DNA of 64,000 bases, from NCBI RefSeq assembly GCF_004364935.1, contig NZ_SOBT01000009.1, positions 519,994-583,993 of the forward strand, given 5' to 3'. Position numbers and translations under genes: made by a program. The DNA is from Panacagrimonas perspica (GTDB lineage Bacteria > Pseudomonadota > Gammaproteobacteria > Nevskiales > Nevskiaceae). Shown here one piece after another: positions 56,482 through 64,000 of the stretch. The notes beneath the pieces were generated by a model that did not search any database, was not told the origin of the DNA, and saw only the letters and a list, made by a program, of their open reading frames with translations. The number at the start of each line of letters is the position of its first letter. Position 1 is the first letter of the stretch.

Positions 56482-57900
56482 TTATTCCGGCAGCCCGGCC
56501 AGCGTCGCCGCCGGTTCCGCGATCGACTGGAACCGCATCAGCTGCGCGGCATTCAGATGACGATGGCTGAGCAGCGGCATCAACCCGGCGCCGAGCAGGC
56601 GCTCGGCCTGCGCGTCGCCCATGAAGCGCTCCGCCGAGGGCACCAGTTCCTTGTCGCCGTCGCGATCGATGCGCGTGGCGCTGGGAAGATCGCCGATGTC
56701 GCGTTCGTCGTTGGGCGAGAACGACCAGCCTTCCGCCGCACGGAACGCGCGCCCGAGCAGCAGCGCGCAGGCCAGCGCACCGGAAGCCCAGAGGTAGTGC
56801 TCGTGCGCCGGGGTGTTGCCCAGTTCCTCGAACGCGAAGGCGTCGATGCGCTCGTCGCGCGCGCCGTAAGGCCGCCGCATCAGCAGGCGCGGCGCCACCA
56901 GGCCGATCCAGCGCGCGAGGTCGCTCTTGCGCAGTTCGTTCCAGTCGTCGAGACCCGGGGCCTCGGCGTCCGCCAGCGCCGGATCGCCTTCCGCAAATAC
57001 CGGACCACGCGCCTTCGCCGCGACCATCGCCAGTTCCGCCAGCAGGCCGATGTCGGCCGGCGACGCGCCGAACCGATACAGGCTCACCACCGCCGACCAG
57101 CCCAGGCCGCCCGGCTGGTTGCGCCAGCGATCCACCAGCGCGGCGTGAAGACCCGTCTTCGCCACTTCCGCGCCGGCGTTGATGTAATCGAGCAGCAGCT
57201 CTTCGCGCGTCACGTCGAACAGGTGCAGCTGCAAGGTCTCGTCGAGTTCGAGATTCGCCACCAGCCACTGCACCCCGCGCCACGCGGCCTCGCGCGACTG
57301 GAATGCCGGGTCGTGCAGGACCTGGCGCATCTGCTCGGCAATGGCCGAATCCACGGCGGCCACGTAGCTCCTGGTCTCCGCCGTGCGATCCGGAACGATG
57401 TGCGGCGCGACGATGCGACGGATCATCGCGTCGAAGCCCTCGTCGGCGGATTTCGCAGCCGCACGCGAGGACGCGACGCCTGCCGGCGTGCCGCCGAGCA
57501 GCGCGGACAGCGGAGAAGCCTCGTCCGATGCGCTGCCGGCCGGCGCGGCAGGCGCCACGGTCGATGCTGGCGGCGGTTGCGTGCGTGCCGTGCGCAGCGC
57601 CTGGAACAGCGGCAGCTTCGCGAACAGGGCATCCGGGTGGAAATCGTCGAGGCTGGCAAACGCGATATCGCCGACCCCGGTGCTCACGCGCGGCGCGAGA
57701 CGCGCCATCGTCGCGTCGAAGTTGTCGACATCGACACGAAGCGTCGGGCGCGTCGCCAGCGGCGTGCGTTCGGATGCGGGACGACCGCTGAAATCGCCCA
57801 GCAGCAACAGTCGCATCGGCGCATCCGGCTCACGTGGCTTGCGACTGCCTGCGCCCTTGGGTCCGAAGTCCATGCCGAAATCCATGCGTCCCGACGCCAT
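56482..57900 (-). CDS. orphan TssB-TssC-like contractile sheath fusion
   Basis: ATG 57900 has GGGAG seven bases upstream and gives 472 aa. Residues about 28-130 resemble TssB/VipA: MRLLLLGDFSGRP, RVDVDNFDATMARLAPRV, FASLDDFHPDALF. Residues about 165-470 resemble TssC/VipB: AIAEQMRQVLHDPAFQSREAAWRGVQWLV, then LFDVTREELLLD, and a late NDERDIGDLPSA. Normally these are two proteins of about 170 and 495 aa forming the type VI secretion sheath. Here they are joined and shortened, and no other T6SS gene is in the window. Confidence 0.75.
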   Translation of the reverse strand: MASGRMDFGMDFGPKGAGSRKPREPDAPMRLLLLGDFSGRPASERTPLATRPTLRVDVDNFDATMARLAPRVSTGVGDIAFASLDDFHPDALFAKLPLFQALRTARTQPPPASTVAPAAPAGSASDEASPLSALLGGTPAGVASSRAAAKSADEGFDAMIRRIVAPHIVPDRTAETRSYVAAVDSAIAEQMRQVLHDPAFQSREAAWRGVQWLVANLELDETLQLHLFDVTREELLLDYINAGAEVAKTGLHAALVDRWRNQPGGLGWSAVVSLYRFGASPADIGLLAELAMVAAKARGPVFAEGDPALADAEAPGLDDWNELRKSDLARWIGLVAPRLLMRRPYGARDERIDAFAFEELGNTPAHEHYLWASGALACALLLGRAFRAAEGWSFSPNDERDIGDLPSATRIDRDGDKELVPSAERFMGDAQAERLLGAGLMPLLSHRHLNAAQLMRFQSIAEPAATLAGLPE

Positions 57901-58067
57901 CGCCGCTCTCCCTGTCTGCCTGCATCCGCACCATGCCCGAACCTGCGGGCGATGACCAACGCGGGCTGTGATCCAGGTCCGGCCGCAGGTGGCGACCCCG
58001 CTCGTCGCTGCGGGCTTCGCTGGAGGCGCTCGGGGGATCGCGGACCCGGGCGCTTTTCCGCGAACGC

Positions 58068-59585
58068 TCAGTAACCCGCGCCCGGCCCGCCGTCGCTGCG
58101 CGGACGCCAGTCGACCGCGCCCGATCGGGTCTGTCCCAGATAGGTGTAGCCCACGCTGAGCGCGCCCACTTCCTGGTTCGCGTCCGGCAGTCCGTCGTAG
58201 CTCGCGTCGCGACGCGAGAACACGTACTTCAAGGTCAGGCCGTGCAGCCGGTACACACGCCACGTCAGCGACACGTCGGCACGGATGATGTTCTCCTTGC
58301 CGTTGTCGTCATCCGACGCGGTGTCCGAGATGCGGTAGTCCCGCGCCGTCATGTCCAGCGACACGACGTCGCTGAAGATGAATCGCAGGGCGAGCAGCCC
58401 TTGCGCAGAAATCCCGGCGCGATAGTCGCGCTCCTCGCCGCTGCGCGCCTCGCCCGCGGAGCCGTAGCCGACGCCGCCCAGAACCGTGCCCTGCAACGCG
58501 ACGTCGCGCGACATCCACCATTGCGCCGTCGTGCCCAGCGACGCCGAGGTCGTCGACACGCGGAAGATCTGCGGTGCGATGTAATCGTAGGTGCCGTACA
58601 GACCCCAGATGCCGCGATACGAATCGCCGATCGAGTAGTTCGTGCCGATCAGCAGGCCGCGCGACATCACGTTCTCCAGCGCGTTGCTCGTGGCGGCCGT
58701 GAACTGGAAGTGGAAATAGTCGAACGGGCGGTCGTAGGTGTATCCGGGTTTTCCTGGCAAGCCGTACGCCATCGTGAAGTCCGCGATCGCCTCGCCCTTG
58801 CGGTAACTCTGCGGCGTGAAGTCCTCGGCCTCTCCGCGCGCGCTCACGTCGGAATCGACATCGGACGCGACGTTCGCGCCGATGTCGATGCGCGTGTACA
58901 CCGCCGGATCATGACTGCGAAAGACGCCATCGAAGCGCTTGCCGTAGGCAGCACGAGTGAAGCCGGTCGACGGCGAGATGAAGGCCGCGCCGATCTCGCG
59001 CCAGAAGCCCGGCGGCCCGCCGTTGTTGCTCTCGAGCAGAAGGCTGGCCATGCGAAACAGCGGCTCGCCGAGAAAGCTGCCGCCGAATCCGGTGGTGAGC
59101 TGATCGTTGAACGAGGGCTCGGTGGTTTCTCCCATGACCTCCCAGGCCGCGCTGGCGACGAAGGTGTAGGCCGAGGCGGCCCAGTAGTCCAGGCCCGCCG
59201 CGCGCGAGAAGCCGTGATACATCGAGCCCTGGTACGGGTGGCCGATCTGGTTGATGTCGAAGCGGTCGCTGTCGTAGACCCAGTCGCCCTTCAGGTTGTC
59301 CTTGATCGATCCCCAGTTCGAGTCGTAATCGGATACGCCCGAGAACTCCCGGTTGTACTGGTTGAGCAGGAAGTCGAACAGGAAGATGTTGGCCGCCGGA
59401 ACCCACCAGCTCTTGCCGCTGCCTTCACCCCAGTTGAGGACCGGCACCGGCTTGTTGTCGGCGAACGCGGTCGGCGCGCGCTGCTGCTGCGAGGAATCGA
59501 GCGGCGGATCGTTCTCCGCCCAGGCGGGGGTTCCGATGACGAACAGGGCCAGGGCACACAGCAGGACGCGGGAAGTGGGACGCAT
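58068..59585 (-). CDS. DUF3943 envelope protein
   Basis: This 505-aa protein has a signal peptide (LLCALALFVIGTPAWA). The DUF3943 region follows: NIFLFDFLLNQYNREF, GHPYQGSMYHGFSRAAGLDYW, SAAWEVMGETTEPS. The C-terminal half is made of beta strands with alternating aromatic residues, barrel-like (LGGVGYGSA, TLKYVFSRRD). Function of the family is unknown. It lies upstream of the sheath-like gene on the same strand, 167 bp away. Confidence 0.82.
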   Translation of the reverse strand: MRPTSRVLLCALALFVIGTPAWAENDPPLDSSQQQRAPTAFADNKPVPVLNWGEGSGKSWWVPAANIFLFDFLLNQYNREFSGVSDYDSNWGSIKDNLKGDWVYDSDRFDINQIGHPYQGSMYHGFSRAAGLDYWAASAYTFVASAAWEVMGETTEPSFNDQLTTGFGGSFLGEPLFRMASLLLESNNGGPPGFWREIGAAFISPSTGFTRAAYGKRFDGVFRSHDPAVYTRIDIGANVASDVDSDVSARGEAEDFTPQSYRKGEAIADFTMAYGLPGKPGYTYDRPFDYFHFQFTAATSNALENVMSRGLLIGTNYSIGDSYRGIWGLYGTYDYIAPQIFRVSTTSASLGTTAQWWMSRDVALQGTVLGGVGYGSAGEARSGEERDYRAGISAQGLLALRFIFSDVVSLDMTARDYRISDTASDDDNGKENIIRADVSLTWRVYRLHGLTLKYVFSRRDASYDGLPDANQEVGALSVGYTYLGQTRSGAVDWRPRSDGGPGAGY

Positions 59586-59669
59586 GGCCTGCAGGTCTCG
59601 GGGATGGGCGGCGAGCGCACTCGCAATCGGTGTGCCCGGCCCACCCGTCCCGCGGGACCGGTGCGTGAT

Positions 59670-59691
59670 CCCGGGCTTCGCCCGGGCTGCG
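59670..59691. repeat. REP-like half element
   Basis: This is a single right half with the GGGCTTCGCCC core and a GGGCTGCG end, between the DUF3943 gene and the next minus-strand gene. Confidence 0.7.
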
Positions 59692-59711
59692 CGGTTCCGG
59701 TCGGCTACGCG

Positions 59712-60161
59712 CTATTTCTTCGCCGGCTTGGTTTCGTACGCGTCCATCGCCTTGAGCAGCGCCGCCTTGTTCCGCTCGACGCGCGCCACGCACAGCTGCT
59801 CCGTGTCCGCCGACATCTGCAGGTACGCCTCGGCGCCCTTCGTCTTCATGATCTCCTCTTCCCGCGCTCCGACCTTTTCGGCGGCGGCCTTGAACTCGGT
59901 CCGGAGCTCGTGGCCGGCCAGCGCGGTGGCAATGCGCAGGTAGGCCTGCACGTTGTCCTCCACCTTGCGAAGGTCCGCCGCGTCCTTGTAGTTGGAACTG
60001 CGCAACAGGAACGCGTAGTTGGCGCGCGAGGCAGCGCAGTCGAGATACGGCGCATAGGCCGGTTCGGCCGGGGGCGTCGCCGCAGCGAGCGGCATGGAGG
60101 CGATCAGCAGGGCAGCAGCGGCGAGCAGTCTGGGGTGGCGAAAGGTCATCGGGATCGGCAT
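59712..60161 (-). CDS. hypothetical secreted helical protein
   Basis: This 149-aa protein has a signal peptide (LLAAAALLIASMPLAAA). The mature part is helical and charged, with one Cys near the start (LDCAASRANYAF) and one near the end (EQLCVARVER) that could form a disulfide. Ten Lys/Glu-rich turns and a KPAKK tail are seen. The family is not recognised. ATG 60149 is an alternative start. Confidence 0.6.
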   Translation of the reverse strand: MPIPMTFRHPRLLAAAALLIASMPLAAATPPAEPAYAPYLDCAASRANYAFLLRSSNYKDAADLRKVEDNVQAYLRIATALAGHELRTEFKAAAEKVGAREEEIMKTKGAEAYLQMSADTEQLCVARVERNKAALLKAMDAYETKPAKK

Positions 60162-60218
60162 CGGGTCCGGGGAATGTTGTCGCGCACGATAAAGGCAGTT
60201 GCCGGCTCGTGCCGAGCT

Positions 60219-60806
60219 TCAGCGATCGTCGCTGCGGCTCGCGCCCCCCTGCGTCGAGGGGCGCCGCGATCCAGAGGAAGACGACGGCGTGGGCATCGGC
60301 GAACGGGGAGCGACCTGCCGGACCGTCGGCGGCTTGGGCACGTAGCTGCTGCTGCCTCGCGGCGGGTCGATCATCGGCGTCTCGTCGGGACGTCGCGGAA
60401 CACGCGGCCCGCGGTCGTCGTGCCGGTCATGTCCGCGACGGTCGCCTCCACGCTCGTACGGATGGACCGGGTAGGCCGCCACGCCATCGTCATAGGGATA
60501 GGACGCCGGACCGGGCTGGCTCAGGATCACCTGCGCGTTCGAATCCTTCGGTGTCGTGACCTCGATGTGCTGCCGGCGGGTCTCTTCCCGCGTCACGAGG
60601 GCGCCGAGTGTCTCGCGGCGCGAGGTCTCCGAATCGATCGTCGTGACGTTGCCGGCGCGCGGGTCGTACGGCGTGGCGCGCTGGCTGTCGTTGCAGGGCT
60701 GGTCCTGGTAATGCTTGCGGCCCGCATCGTCCGTGCACTTGTACACCTGCGCCTGCGCCGTGCCGGCCGCGATCAGCGAGACGAAGGTGAGCAGCACACG
60801 CATCAC
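60219..60806 (-). CDS. DUF4124 domain protein
   Basis: This 195-aa secreted protein has a signal peptide ending AQAQ. The short DUF4124 domain follows (VYKCTDDAGRKHYQDQPC), with its conserved Cys pair. The rest is a long Pro/Arg/Ser/Asp-rich disordered tail. DUF4124 is common in gammaproteobacterial periplasmic proteins; its role is unknown. Confidence 0.85.
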   Translation of the reverse strand: MMRVLLTFVSLIAAGTAQAQVYKCTDDAGRKHYQDQPCNDSQRATPYDPRAGNVTTIDSETSRRETLGALVTREETRRQHIEVTTPKDSNAQVILSQPGPASYPYDDGVAAYPVHPYERGGDRRGHDRHDDRGPRVPRRPDETPMIDPPRGSSSYVPKPPTVRQVAPRSPMPTPSSSSGSRRPSTQGGASRSDDR

Positions 60807-60900
60807 GGTGTCCGGTCCCCGAAGCCCGCCCGACGTGGGCGCGATGCAGTGTGGCAGGTCGGGTGGACAGCGGCATCGGGGTAGCTCGTCGAAGCGCGGA

Positions 60901-62076
60901 TCACCCCTTCACGCACAGCACCTGCTTCAAGGTATGCACCACCTCCACCAGGTCCGACTGGTCCTTCATCACCGCTTCGATGTCCTTGTAGGCCGCCGGG
61001 ATCTCGTCGAGGATCCCGCTGTCCTTGCGGCATTCCACGCCCAGCGTCTGGCGCCGCAGGTCCTCGACCGTGTAGTTCTTCTCGGCCTCGTTGCGTGACA
61101 TGCGGCGTCCTGCCCCGTGCGCGCAGGAACACAGCGATTCCGCGTCGCCCTTGCCGCGCACGATGTAGCTGCGCGCACCCATGCTGCCCGGGATGATGCC
61201 GAGATCCCCGGCGCCGGCGCGGATCGCGCCCTTGCGGGTCACCCAGACGTCCGCACCGTAGTGATGTTCACGCGCGACGTAGTTGTGATGACAGTTGATG
61301 GCCTCGCTCGTCAGCGTGAACGGCCGCAGATCCGCATGCATCACGCGCAGGACCAGTTCCAGCATCAGCCGGCGGTTCTCCATGGCGTAGTCCTGCGCCC
61401 AGCCCACGGCCTCGACGTAGTCGTCGAACAGCACGCTGCCCTCGTTGAAGTACGCAAGATCGCGATCCGGCAGGCGGATGCAATGACGCTCCATCTCGCG
61501 ACGTGCAGCCGCGATGAAGAACTGCCCGATACGGTTGCCGATGCCGCGCGAGCCCGAGTGCAGCATCACCCACACATCCTGGTTTTCATCCAGGCACAGC
61601 TCGATGAAGTGATTGCCTCCACCCAGCGACCCGAGCTGCAATTTCCAGTTCGCGTCCAGATTCGGATATTTCGACTGGATGACCGACAGGCCCGGCGCGA
61701 CGCGCGCCAGCGCGTGCCGCTGCGTGTGCGTGTCCTTGTGTCCCGCCGATCCGATCGGCACCGCCTGCTCGATGCGCGCGCGAAGTTTCCCCAGGGAGTC
61801 CGGCAGATCCCGCGCCTTCAGCGACAGGCGCACGGCGTTCATGCCGCAGCCGATATCCACGCCCACGGCAGCCGGAATGATGGCGCCCTGGGTGGGAATC
61901 ACGGAACCCACCGTCGCACCGATGCCCAGGTGCACATCGGGCATCGCAGCAACGTGGTGATGAACGAACGGCAGCGTCGCCACGTTGGCGAGCTGCGCCT
62001 GCACGTTGTCGGCCACCTCGTCGGTGTAGATCTTCACGGGCACACGGCCCTGCGATAGCACTTTGCGAATCGGCAT
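60901..62076 (-). CDS. rtcB: RtcB RNA-splicing ligase
   Basis: This 391-aa GTP- and Mn-dependent RNA ligase joins 2',3'-cyclic phosphate or 3'-phosphate ends to 5'-OH ends. Visible are AMPDVHLGIGATVG, GVDIGCGMNAVR (metal Cys), LGSLGGGNHFIEL, HSGSRGIGN, NCHHNYV and the guanylylation site CAHGAGRRMSR. The start is ATG 62076, three bases after AAGG. No rtcA or rtcR is adjacent. Its 5' leader contains two strong hairpins and a T tract. Confidence 0.95.
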   Translation of the reverse strand: MPIRKVLSQGRVPVKIYTDEVADNVQAQLANVATLPFVHHHVAAMPDVHLGIGATVGSVIPTQGAIIPAAVGVDIGCGMNAVRLSLKARDLPDSLGKLRARIEQAVPIGSAGHKDTHTQRHALARVAPGLSVIQSKYPNLDANWKLQLGSLGGGNHFIELCLDENQDVWVMLHSGSRGIGNRIGQFFIAAARREMERHCIRLPDRDLAYFNEGSVLFDDYVEAVGWAQDYAMENRRLMLELVLRVMHADLRPFTLTSEAINCHHNYVAREHHYGADVWVTRKGAIRAGAGDLGIIPGSMGARSYIVRGKGDAESLCSCAHGAGRRMSRNEAEKNYTVEDLRRQTLGVECRKDSGILDEIPAAYKDIEAVMKDQSDLVEVVHTLKQVLCVKG

Positions 62077-62114
62077 CGACCTTCTCTCTCTTCTCCTGCC
62101 ATCTGCGTCGCCGA

Positions 62115-62170
62115 ACAAAAAACGGCCACGGCCCCTTTCCAGGGGCAAGGACCTGGAATCGTTCCAGGTC
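62115..62170 (-). promoter_or_regulatory. structured rtcB leader (attenuator-like)
   Basis: On the minus strand the order is as follows. First comes a 9-bp perfect stem GACCTGGAA/TTCCAGGTC with a 3-base loop (62150-62170). Next is a 6-bp stem GCCCCT/AGGGGC with a 4-base loop (62131-62146). Then, after eight bases, six T residues follow, about 40 bp before rtcB. This resembles an antiterminator-terminator leader. No known riboswitch is recognised. The rest of 62077-62377 holds a tandem repeat and presumably two divergent promoters. Confidence 0.45.
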
Positions 62171-62320
62171 GGAAACACCAGCGGCTTGAACCTCTGACGT
62201 CGTCATGCCGCGAGGATCTGCGCTCGCTGTCAGCAAGCTTTCGCTCGCCTGCGATCGTGGGCACCTGTGACCAGCGAATCCCCGCAGCGTTCGCCCCGGG
62301 CACGCCGGATGCTGAGGTCC

Positions 62321-62350
62321 CACATCCATCGTTCACACATCCATCGTTCA
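62321..62350 (+). repeat. perfect 15-bp tandem duplication
   Basis: CACATCCATCGTTCA occurs twice head to tail, starting at 62321 and 62336, 27 bp before the DJ-1/PfpI gene. It could be a duplicated operator or a recent slippage product. Confidence 0.8.
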
Positions 62351-62377
62351 ACCGTACCGATCCAACCGGAGCGCCAG

Positions 62378-63112
62378 ATGAATATCCTGATGATCACCAC
62401 CAGTGCCTCGCGCATGCCGCCCGACCATCCGACCGGCCTTTGGCTCGAGGAGTTCGCCGTTCCGTACGAACATTTCATCGAGGAAGAGGCGACCGTCACA
62501 GTTGCCTCGCCGCGCGGCGGCGCGATTCCGCTCGATCCCAAGACCGAGCCCAACGACCGCCAGCGCATCAAGTGGTTCCGCGCACTGCAAGCGCTCAACG
62601 ACACGATCCCACTGGACGACGTCGACGACGAAGCCTTCGACGGCGTCTTCATTGCCGGTGGTCACGGTCCGCTCGTCGATCTGGTGGACAACCCGATGCT
62701 CCAGCGACTGCTCGCGAATTTTCACGCCGACGGCAAGCTGATCGGCGCCGTGTGTCATGGCCCTGCCGCGCTGCTCAACGTGCGCGGCGCGGACGGCCAC
62801 TACCTGATCCGCGACACCCGCCTGACCGGCTTCAGCAACCTGGAGGAACGCCTGACCGGCATGCACGGCAAGGTTCCGTTCCTGCTCGAGGACGAGATCA
62901 AACGTCGCGGCGCGAAGTACGACGCCGCACTGATTCCGATGACCTCCCACGTGATCCGCGACGGTGGCCTGATCACCGGACAGAACCCGGCGTCCAGCCA
63001 CAAGGTTGCCGAGACGTTTCTCGACGACCTGCGCAGCAACCTGCAGTTGTTCGAGCAGCTCGGCTTGAGTTTCGATGCGCCGAGGTCGGCAGCACAGGCG
63101 ATGCGCAATTGA
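62378..63112 (+). CDS. DJ-1/PfpI (type 1 glutamine amidotransferase-like) protein
   Basis: This 244-aa protein resembles class I glutamine amidotransferase/Hsp31-type chaperone-glyoxalases. It has FIAGGHGPLVDL, the nucleophile elbow GAVCHGPAALL with Cys, and EEATVTVASPRGG early. Length and the LWLEEFAVPYEHF block fit the Hsp31-like subgroup, which detoxifies methylglyoxal or acts as a stress chaperone. GGAG lies six bases before ATG 62378. It is divergent from rtcB. Confidence 0.88.
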   Translation: MNILMITTSASRMPPDHPTGLWLEEFAVPYEHFIEEEATVTVASPRGGAIPLDPKTEPNDRQRIKWFRALQALNDTIPLDDVDDEAFDGVFIAGGHGPLVDLVDNPMLQRLLANFHADGKLIGAVCHGPAALLNVRGADGHYLIRDTRLTGFSNLEERLTGMHGKVPFLLEDEIKRRGAKYDAALIPMTSHVIRDGGLITGQNPASSHKVAETFLDDLRSNLQLFEQLGLSFDAPRSAAQAMRN

Positions 63113-63116
63113 AAAA

Positions 63117-63144
63117 AGCCGCCCGGCTTTCGCACCGGGCGGCT
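63117..63144. terminator. bidirectional terminator hairpin
   Basis: AGCCGCCCGG pairs with CCGGGCGGCT around CTTTCGCA, 4 bp after the DJ-1/PfpI stop. Six A residues on the left become a T tract for minus-strand transcription. The right side is only partly T-rich. Confidence 0.75.
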
Positions 63145-63175
63145 CGTTCTACCCAATCCCCAGCGCCTGACGGCC

Positions 63176-63244
63176 GTGTAGGGTGCGCTCCGCGCACCGA
63201 ATCCCGGCCGGAACATCGGCGAGGTGCGCGGAGCGCACCCTACG
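63176..63244. repeat. second-type palindromic repeat
   Basis: GTAGGGTGCGC with CGCGCACC is mirrored by GGTGCGCG with GCGCACCCTAC across a 25-bp centre. Each half is also internally palindromic (GGTGCGCTCCGCGCACC). The layout copies the REP-like family, but the sequence differs, and it is the only copy in the window. The remainder of 63113-63313 shows nothing else. Confidence 0.8.
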
Positions 63245-63313
63245 TTTCGGGCGCCGGATTCATCGCACGTCGCGTTGTCGCGAGTGTCCTGCACGACCAA
63301 TCGCCCGAAATCT

Positions 63314-63541
63314 TTACAACGCCGTCACCCGGGCGACGACGCGCCGAACCCACGGCGTCACCAAGGTCACGGTGGGAAACGCGATCGGCCATGTCGTGGC
63401 GCAACTGCGCATCCACTGCTCGGTGAATCCGGGATCCAGGCCGCGATTGATGGCGAGCACGAACGCTGAAACCAGCGCGACCATGATGGCCGACAACAGT
63501 CCGCCGAACAGCAAGGGAGCGAAACGGGAAGGAATACGCAT
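63314..63541 (-). CDS. DUF2798 small membrane protein
   Basis: This 75-aa protein has two hydrophobic segments and the DUF2798 pattern: LLFGGLLSAIMVALVSAFV, NRGLDPGF, W with a Pro near the second helix (WPIAFPTVTLVTPWVRR). Function unknown. GGAGG lies eight bases before the ATG. It follows the DUF2938 gene by 51 bp and is probably co-transcribed. Confidence 0.85.
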   Translation of the reverse strand: MRIPSRFAPLLFGGLLSAIMVALVSAFVLAINRGLDPGFTEQWMRSCATTWPIAFPTVTLVTPWVRRVVARVTAL

Positions 63542-63592
63542 GACGATGGCCTCCAGTGAAGCGGGAAGAGGAAAATCGAAGAAGGCACGACA

Positions 63593-64000
63593 TCAAGGCG
63601 AGACGGCCAGGCATCGCACCGTCCAGCCGGCGATATAGAGCCCGCCTGCGAACAACGCGTGGTTGATCAGGCTGCGCACGCGGGCCGTCGCGGGATCCGG
63701 CGCGCGATGCGACGCGATGCCCGCACCCATGCACGGCTGCATCAGCAGGAACGGCGCGGCGACCGACCCGATGCCCACGATCAAGGCCGGCATCACCGTC
63801 GGTGCCGCGATCCACTCCACGCCCTGGATCCACAACAGCGCGAACGCGAACACGACGCCGATGGTGTAGTGCACGAACCAGCCGAGTGGCTTCTCGCCGC
63901 GCATCGCTGGCGACGCCGCGATCGGCCTGTGGACCAGACGTCCCCGTACCATCCACGCGACCCATCGCCCGACCAGGTCGTAGCGCGGCATCGGCAGGCC
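63593..64000 (-). CDS. DUF2938 membrane protein (5' end beyond the window)
   Basis: The visible 135 residues match DUF2938: DLVGRWVAWM, IAASPAMRGEKPLGWFVHYTIGV, PALIVGIGSVAAPFLLMQPCMGAGIAS, then a last hydrophobic helix. The frame is still open at 64000, and residues before the Met at 63991 (GLP) fit the family, so the true start lies outside. The family is made of four-helix membrane proteins of unknown role. Confidence 0.85.
   Translation of the reverse strand, partial: GLPMPRYDLVGRWVAWMVRGRLVHRPIAASPAMRGEKPLGWFVHYTIGVVFAFALLWIQGVEWIAAPTVMPALIVGIGSVAAPFLLMQPCMGAGIASHRAPDPATARVRSLINHALFAGGLYIAGWTVRCLAVSP

Noticed and set aside
56482-58263. Longer 593-aa version of the sheath-like protein
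   Set aside because: The added N-terminus is Arg/Ala-rich without family similarity; ATG 57900 has a good ribosome site.

Overview
The window is a high-GC chromosomal segment from a gammaproteobacterium. Xanthomonadales or Nevskiales fits best: metK-ahcY-metF gene order, DUF1302/DUF1329 envelope proteins, EptA, TorF-type porin and REP-like intergenic palindromes. This is inferred from gene content only; no rRNA is present.

Layout. (1) 1-4413: a small, degraded integrative element inserted at the 3' end of a tRNA-Thr(UGU) gene. It carries a HigB/HigA-type toxin-antitoxin pair, a membrane protein, phage-derived fragments and a frameshifted P4-type integrase. A near-copy of the tRNA 3' end lies at 11-32, and paired 9-bp sites with 12-bp spacing lie inside both ends. 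(2) 4581-15528: outer-membrane protein, acyl-CoA dehydrogenase, a giant membrane-anchored alpha-2-macroglobulin and an MFS transporter. (3) 15700-26591: a DUF1329 protein, an AraC regulator and, divergent from it, an eight-gene operon. The operon encodes DUF4282, DUF4393, DUF445 and DUF1302 proteins, two paralogous membrane-anchored beta-repeat proteins, a 72-aa protein and an alpha-solenoid. It looks like an uncharacterised trans-envelope system and is the best candidate here for something undescribed. (4) 26673-36204: TorF-like porin, LolA-like protein, FadH, a hydrolase, ArgJ, MutT-ThiE fusion, YacG, PpnP and RmuC. (5) 36422-40402: the methyl-cycle operon metK-ahcY-GNAT-metF. (6) 40479-46919: SDR, aldo/keto reductase and divergent AraC regulator, a NUDIX hydrolase with a hotdog protein, a cNMP-binding patatin and a small membrane protein. 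(7) 47021-54194: a hybrid histidine kinase, then a two-component pair followed by PAP2 phosphatase and EptA, pointing to regulated lipid A modification. (8) 54336-64000: alcohol dehydrogenase, M50B peptidase, an orphan TssB-TssC-like fusion, DUF3943 and DUF4124 proteins, RtcB with a structured leader, a DJ-1/PfpI protein, DUF2798 and a truncated DUF2938 gene.

Ten full and three half copies of one palindromic repeat family sit between genes outside the island. No CRISPR array, insertion sequence, rRNA operon or replication origin was recognised. Functions come from motif recognition by eye, without database searches.
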